A stretch of 36,748 nucleotides of DNA. Origin: Chitinophagales bacterium. GTDB lineage: Bacteria > Bacteroidota > Bacteroidia > Chitinophagales > JADIYW01. The stretch spans positions 1 through 36,748 of the forward strand of contig JAMLHH010000033.1 of NCBI GenBank assembly GCA_023957215.1, written 5' to 3'. Of the stretch, positions 32,748 to 36,748 are shown piece by piece (positions within the stretch are counted from its first letter, which is position 1; each line of letters starts with the position of its first letter). The notes under the pieces were generated by a model, which saw only the letters and a program-made list of their open reading frames with translations, had not been told where the DNA came from and ran no database searches. The translations under genes and the position numbers were made by a program.

Positions 32748-35528
32748 TTACATCACTATATTGACTATTTTGCCCAAAACTACAATAATTTTTTTAGGAT
32801 TTTGATTCTGTATATAATGTTGTGTACGCTCTTGCACTAACACAAATTCTTCCACTTGTTTTTTATCAAAGCTTGCATCTACTTCCAATTGGAATCTCAC
32901 TTTACCATTAAAGGAAACAGGATAATTGACGGTATCTTCTTTTAAATACTGTTCGTCATAACTTGGAAATGCTGCATTAATGACACTACCTTCTTTACCC
33001 ATCTTTGACCATAAAACTTCAGAAACAAATGGTGCAAATGGCGACATCAAAATAGGTAAGGTTTCTAGTGTAGCTCTACCCAACTTTTTCATTTTAGTCC
33101 ATTCATTGACAGCTATCATCAAACCGCTAACTACAGTGTTGAAAGAAAAACGCTCGATATCTTCTTCCGCTTTCTTAATCGCTTTATGCAATACTTTTAA
33201 TTCCTCTTTACTCGCTTCTTCATTGAAGTTAGCTTGACCATTTTCATCAATATTGTATAATCTCCAAACTTTTCTGACAAATTTACTCACCCCTTCAATA
33301 CCATTGATATCCCATGGTTTGTGAGCTTCGATAGGTCCTAAAAACATTTCAAACATACGGAATGTATCAGCTCCGTATTCTCCTATCATGTCGTCAGGAT
33401 TGACTACGTTAAATTTGGATTTAGACATTTTTTCCACCTCAGCATGCAAAGTGATATATCTTTTCCCTTCAGTATTTTCCCAATTTACATCTTTCTCTAA
33501 ATCTACATTCGCAAATCTATTGTCAGACTGTATCAATTGGGCTAACTTATCTTCATAAAGTTTATCACCAGGACTACACAACATAATCGGCACTCTGACT
33601 CCTTCAGGAACACCATTTATAGAATCAGCTTTAGTCATCAATGAACGACCTTGAATCATACCTTGATTGACTAGTTTTTTAAATGGCTCTTCCGTACTTA
33701 CCCAAGCATTATCCTTGAAGAATTTATGCCAAAATCTACTGTACAAAAGGTGACCGACAGCGTGTTCTGTACCACCGATATATAAATCTACATTTTGCCA
33801 ATATGCTTGAGCATCTTGACCGACAAAAGCTTGCTCATTATGCGGATCCATATATCTCAAGAAATACCAACTACTACCTGCAAAAGCCGGCATTGTATCT
33901 GTTTCTCTTGTTTTTCCATCACCTAATTCATTGACCCAGTCTGTGGCGTGAGCCAAAGGTGAATGTCCATCAGCAGTAGGTTGATATTTTTCTACTTCTG
34001 GTAAAGTCAAAGGTAATTGCTCATCATCCAAAAGTCTGATAATACCATCTTTGTCATAATACACTGGGAAAGGTTCTCCCCAATATCTTTGGCGACTAAA
34101 ACCAGCATCACGCAAGCGATAATTAATCGTTCCTGTACCTTTATCCATTTTTTCTAATGCAGCTATAACAGTCGGAACAGCTTCTGAATAAGACATTCCA
34201 TTGATAATATCTGAATTCACATATTTACCTTCTTTGGCAGGATTAGCTTCATTTTCCAAATTATCCTGAATATCCAAAATCTGAATAATCGGTAAATCAA
34301 AGTGTTTTGCAAAGCGATAATCTCTTTCATCTCCACTGGGTACAGCCATGACAGCTCCTGTACCGTAACCTAAAAGCACATAGTCAGAAATATAGATAGG
34401 AATTTCCACCTTGCTTAAAGGATGGATAGCATACGCTCCAGTGAATTGTCCACTTACTTTCTTCTCTTGTTGTCTTTCTATATCAGATTTTGCAGCACAA
34501 GCTTTTTGGTATTGTTGAACTGCATCTTTGTATTCTGCTGTAGTAATTTTCTCTACGAGTTCATGTTCTGGAGCTAAAGTCATAAAACTCACTCCATATA
34601 TTGTATCTACTCTCGTCGTAAAAACTTCAATTTCTTCATCATGATTTTTTACAGGAAAACTCACTTTCGCACCGATAGATTTGCCTATCCAGTTGCGTTG
34701 CATATCTTTCATAGATACTGACCAATCCAAAGTATCTAATCCAGTCAATAATCTTTCTGCATAAGCTGTAATTCTCAAAAACCATTGAGACATTTTTTTC
34801 CTTTCTACAGGAAAACCACCACGCTCTGAAACACCGTTGACGATTTCATCATTTGCCAATACAGTACCAAGTCCGGGACACCAGTTTACCAAAGAATAAC
34901 TTTGATAAGCTAATCTGTAATGCATTAAAATATCTTGTTGCTCTTTTTCAGAAAAAGCTTTCCATTCCTCCGCTGTAAACTGTGGTGTATGTTCATCACA
35001 AGCAGCATTGACTTCTAAGTTTCCTGATTGCTCAAAAATCTTGATCAATTCTGTAATAGCTTGAGCTTTTTCAGCGGTATTATTGTACCAACTTTTAAAA
35101 AGTTGAGAAAATATCCACTGTGTCCAGCGATAATAATTGGGTTCAGCTGTGACAACTTCTCTAGACCAATCGTAAGAAAAACCTATTTTACCCAATTGTC
35201 TTTTATAGGTTTCGATATTGTCTTTAGTGGTTTTGGCAGGATGCTGACCAGTTTGCAAAGCATATTGCTCTGCTGGCAAACCGAATGCATCAAATCCCAT
35301 CGGATGCAATACATTATAACCTTTCAATCTTTTGTACCTAGAAAAAATATCTGATGCGATATAACCTAAAGGATGCCCCACATGCAAACCTGCACCTGAC
35401 GGATAAGGAAACATATCTAACACATAATACTTAGGTTTGGATGTATCTATATCTACTTTATAAACATGGAGTTCATTCCACTTTTTTCTCGCTTCTTCTT
35501 CTACTGATTGAAAATCAAATTCCTGCAT
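32748..35528 (-). CDS. leuS: Leucyl-tRNA synthetase
   Basis: Class I synthetase charging tRNA-Leu. The 926 residues carry the HIGH-type motif HVGH (49-52, within PYPSGAGLHVGHPLGY). The connective region includes VNWCPGLGTVLANDEIVNG, and the editing domain has TTRVDTIYGVSFMTLAPEHE and MAVPSGDERDYRFAKHF. The KMSKS loop is EKMSKSKFNVVNPDDMIGEY, and an anticodon-binding helical domain and C-terminal tail complete it. The extra segment near residues 165-205 (TELIKIFEQSGNLEVNAACD) makes it longer than the 860-residue E. coli enzyme; I believe this is common in Bacteroidota. A -7 box lies just upstream. The start is the ATG at 35526-35528. Confidence 0.97.
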   Translation of the reverse strand: MQEFDFQSVEEEARKKWNELHVYKVDIDTSKPKYYVLDMFPYPSGAGLHVGHPLGYIASDIFSRYKRLKGYNVLHPMGFDAFGLPAEQYALQTGQHPAKTTKDNIETYKRQLGKIGFSYDWSREVVTAEPNYYRWTQWIFSQLFKSWYNNTAEKAQAITELIKIFEQSGNLEVNAACDEHTPQFTAEEWKAFSEKEQQDILMHYRLAYQSYSLVNWCPGLGTVLANDEIVNGVSERGGFPVERKKMSQWFLRITAYAERLLTGLDTLDWSVSMKDMQRNWIGKSIGAKVSFPVKNHDEEIEVFTTRVDTIYGVSFMTLAPEHELVEKITTAEYKDAVQQYQKACAAKSDIERQQEKKVSGQFTGAYAIHPLSKVEIPIYISDYVLLGYGTGAVMAVPSGDERDYRFAKHFDLPIIQILDIQDNLENEANPAKEGKYVNSDIINGMSYSEAVPTVIAALEKMDKGTGTINYRLRDAGFSRQRYWGEPFPVYYDKDGIIRLLDDEQLPLTLPEVEKYQPTADGHSPLAHATDWVNELGDGKTRETDTMPAFAGSSWYFLRYMDPHNEQAFVGQDAQAYWQNVDLYIGGTEHAVGHLLYSRFWHKFFKDNAWVSTEEPFKKLVNQGMIQGRSLMTKADSINGVPEGVRVPIMLCSPGDKLYEDKLAQLIQSDNRFANVDLEKDVNWENTEGKRYITLHAEVEKMSKSKFNVVNPDDMIGEYGADTFRMFEMFLGPIEAHKPWDINGIEGVSKFVRKVWRLYNIDENGQANFNEEASKEELKVLHKAIKKAEEDIERFSFNTVVSGLMIAVNEWTKMKKLGRATLETLPILMSPFAPFVSEVLWSKMGKEGSVINAAFPSYDEQYLKEDTVNYPVSFNGKVRFQLEVDASFDKKQVEEFVLVQERTQHYIQNQNPKKIIVVLGKIVNIVM

Positions 35529-35554
35529 GATATAAATTTCTGAATTACGGAGTG

Positions 35555-35562
35555 CAAAGTTA
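35555..35562 (-). promoter_or_regulatory. Candidate -7 box for leuS
   Basis: On the minus strand TAACTTTG followed by CAC matches TAnnTTTG exactly. Its last base is 26 bp before the leuS ATG, giving a leader of roughly 20 bases with no Shine-Dalgarno site. Motif match only. Confidence 0.45.
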
Positions 35563-35636
35563 ACGATTTCTGATGAAAGATATATGGCGATTTAAGAAGT
35601 TAAAAGACTAGATTTTATTAGCTTTAAATCAAAAAA

Positions 35637-36437
35637 TTGAACGTAAGACAAAAACTTGATTTCTGGCAACTCACAAAAGCGCTTTCTATCTTTTACAACT
35701 ATCACGGTAGTTTATTTCTTACTGAAATGATAGAAGAACAATTACAACTACCTTTAGACCAAGTAAAAAATGAACTGTACAACTATTTCGGTGATGATGC
35801 CACCACTATCATTCAATATTTATCCCCTCATTATATTCAACAAAATGTAGCATCTTATCGTAAAATTTACAATCCCAATGATGATGCTAATTCAAATATT
35901 GTAATAGAAATTCTTACGGATGACGAGTTAAAATCCGAAGATTTCACGATTGATTACAGTTTTGCAGATACTTTCTTGGGACCCATTATTCTAGCGAGTA
36001 CTACAAAAGGTATTTGCTATATCGCATTTGCTGACGAAAGTCAATCTGGTGCTTTAGAAAAGCTTCAAAATAAATTCCCTAAGATAAAAACTGTGGAACA
36101 AACAGATAGTTTTCAGTCCGTAGCTTTAGAGTTTTTCAATAAAAGGGGAATAGATTATCCCAAAGTCCACCTTCATCTTAAAGCTACAGATTTTCAAATA
36201 TCCGTTTGGAAAAAGTTGATCAACATCCCCTCTGGTCAATTGCTCACCTACTCCGCCATCGCAGGAAACAATAAAGATTCTCACGCCTTGGGAAACGCTG
36301 TCGGTAGCAATCCGATTGCTTATATCATCCCTTGTCATCGGGCAGTAAAAGCCACTGGCGAATATGGCGAATATCATTGGGAACCAGATAGAAAAGCCGC
36401 CTTGATTGTTTTAGAAAGAGTGGAGTTTTTGAAATAA
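35637..36437 (+). CDS. Methylated-DNA-protein-cysteine methyltransferase with degenerate AraC-like N-terminal domain
   Basis: Repairs O6-alkylguanine by moving the alkyl group to its own cysteine (Ada/Ogt/MGMT family). The C-terminal domain (about 180-266) holds FQISVWKKLINIPSGQLLTY, NPIAYIIPCHRAV with acceptor Cys233, and the C-terminal Glu block ALIVLE. Residues about 95-175 form the usual N-terminal ribonuclease-H-like subdomain. Residues 8-68 align by eye with one AraC-type helix-turn-helix (LTKALSIFYNYHGSLFLTEM, ending IIQYLSPHY), the layout of Ada-like fusions in this phylum, but divergent. The conserved Arg of the family block (RAVG) is replaced: here HALG. The start is TTG at 35637, with no upstream in-frame ATG seen. 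Confidence 0.88.
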   Translation: MNVRQKLDFWQLTKALSIFYNYHGSLFLTEMIEEQLQLPLDQVKNELYNYFGDDATTIIQYLSPHYIQQNVASYRKIYNPNDDANSNIVIEILTDDELKSEDFTIDYSFADTFLGPIILASTTKGICYIAFADESQSGALEKLQNKFPKIKTVEQTDSFQSVALEFFNKRGIDYPKVHLHLKATDFQISVWKKLINIPSGQLLTYSAIAGNNKDSHALGNAVGSNPIAYIIPCHRAVKATGEYGEYHWEPDRKAALIVLERVEFLK

Positions 36438-36443
36438 AAAAGA

Positions 36444-36463
36444 AGAATACTGTTAGGTATTCT
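36444..36463 (-). terminator. Hairpin after the methyltransferase gene, terminator-like on the minus strand
   Basis: AGAATAC, a six-base loop, then GTATTCT form a perfect 7-bp stem. On the minus strand the stem is followed by a T-rich run (TCTTTTTTAT), the form of an intrinsic terminator for transcripts arriving from the right. On the plus strand it lies only 6 bp after the methyltransferase stop but lacks a T-run. Confidence 0.35.
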
Positions 36464-36497
36464 CGTACCTCCAGATTTCAAGAGCGATTCTCCTTAT

Positions 36498-36578
36498 AGT
36501 TCAAGAACGACTGAAATATACACGCATGTCAGTAAGCGAGATATCCAACATATACGCAGCCGGTTCGATGATTTATAA
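36498..36578 (+). pseudogene. C-terminal remnant of a tyrosine recombinase/integrase
   Basis: The plus-strand frame reads SSRTTEIYTHVSKRDIQHIR and ends RFDDL with a stop at 36576-36578. This is the C-terminal signature of Bacteroidota tyrosine-type recombinases: the TT-x-IYTHV block with the catalytic Tyr, then SKRDI...FDDL. Upstream in the same frame LLG is visible at about 36450-36458, where the usual LLGH block should be, but the residues between do not match. The catalytic Arg and His blocks and the rest of the gene are missing. It lies just after an intact methyltransferase gene, so only the 3' end of an integrase remains here. Confidence 0.7.
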
Positions 36579-36748
36579 AAATGATGAATAAAAGTTAGTT
36601 TTAACCCAATAATCGCAACGGCAACATTAAGGATACAATTTCCCTTTACAACTCAAAAATACAGTAACAGAATGCCTTTTTCGGATTTTATATGCTGAAA
36701 TCGTGGTTTTTAAGCATAAAATCCCTTACCCGGATTGGGGAAAATTTC

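Larger units (their letters stand above)
36438..36748. other. 311-bp right-end stretch with no intact gene
   Basis: After the methyltransferase stop this stretch holds a hairpin (36444-36463) and the remnant of a recombinase 3' end (separate entry). From 36579 to the window edge I see only A/T-rich DNA. Features there are a short inverted repeat, GTTA-GTTT-TAAC (36595-36606), and the words GCAAC and GGCAAC in tandem near 36617-36627. These could belong to an old recombination site, but nothing firm can be said. Confidence 0.6.

Noticed and set aside
36579..36748. Integron-like attachment site or cassette in the right-end DNA
   Set aside because: Short repeats are present, but no complete inverted core sites or cassette ORF can be seen before the window ends.

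Overview
The window reads as a piece of a Bacteroidota chromosome, A+T-rich overall, most likely from a Saprospiria/Chitinophagia/Cytophagia-type lineage. The signs are a type IX secretion cargo (PKD repeats plus a CHU_C-type C-terminus) paired with a PorP/SprF porin-like protein, a fused aspartate kinase/homoserine dehydrogenase, a DUF4783-type protein next to nadC, LPS synthesis (kdsA, so Gram-negative), many lipoprotein signals, several promoter-like TAnnTTTG boxes (the Bacteroidota -7 element), and a near absence of Shine-Dalgarno sites with several GTG/TTG starts. The lineage is inferred from gene content; no rRNA marker is present.

Layout. 1-21353 is mostly core housekeeping: aspS (minus, runs off the left edge), mltG and a YihY/BrkB membrane protein, pyrD (minus), rarA overlapping kdsA, an NlpC/P60 peptidase (minus), the 1509-residue PKD protein plus PorP/SprF, plsC (minus), thrA-thrB, a lipoprotein gene with hisS (minus), DUF4783-nadC, a YegS-like lipid kinase, and an SUI1/YciH protein. 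21354-25369 is a small accessory island, visibly A+T-richer. It holds a structured intergenic hairpin, an XRE-type regulator with a coiled-coil tail, a divergent run of a GIY-YIG-like nuclease, a lipoprotein and two tandem zinc-ribbon membrane proteins, then a 475-bp stretch with what may be a decayed HU-type gene.

25370-31168 is a clade II nitrous-oxide reductase cluster: nosZ, a multi-pass membrane protein of unknown function, nosL, nosD, nosF, nosY. NosZ carries all expected CuZ and CuA ligands and a lipoprotein-type signal. NosL and the NosDFY transporter would supply copper and sulfur for the CuZ centre. A CRP/FNR-like palindrome and a -7 box precede nosZ, and a perfect 11-bp hairpin separates nosZ from the maturation genes. 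The cell can therefore probably reduce N2O to N2. No nosR, nosB-, nosC- or nosG/H-type gene and no cytochrome c gene lies in the window, so electron delivery is unexplained here.

31191-36748 returns to housekeeping: a K+/H+ antiporter (minus), leuS (minus), and an Ada/Ogt-type DNA methyltransferase, followed by a decayed tyrosine-recombinase C-terminus that marks an old integration scar. The most interesting parts are the nos cluster with its unknown membrane subunit and regulatory DNA, and the five-gene island just upstream of it.
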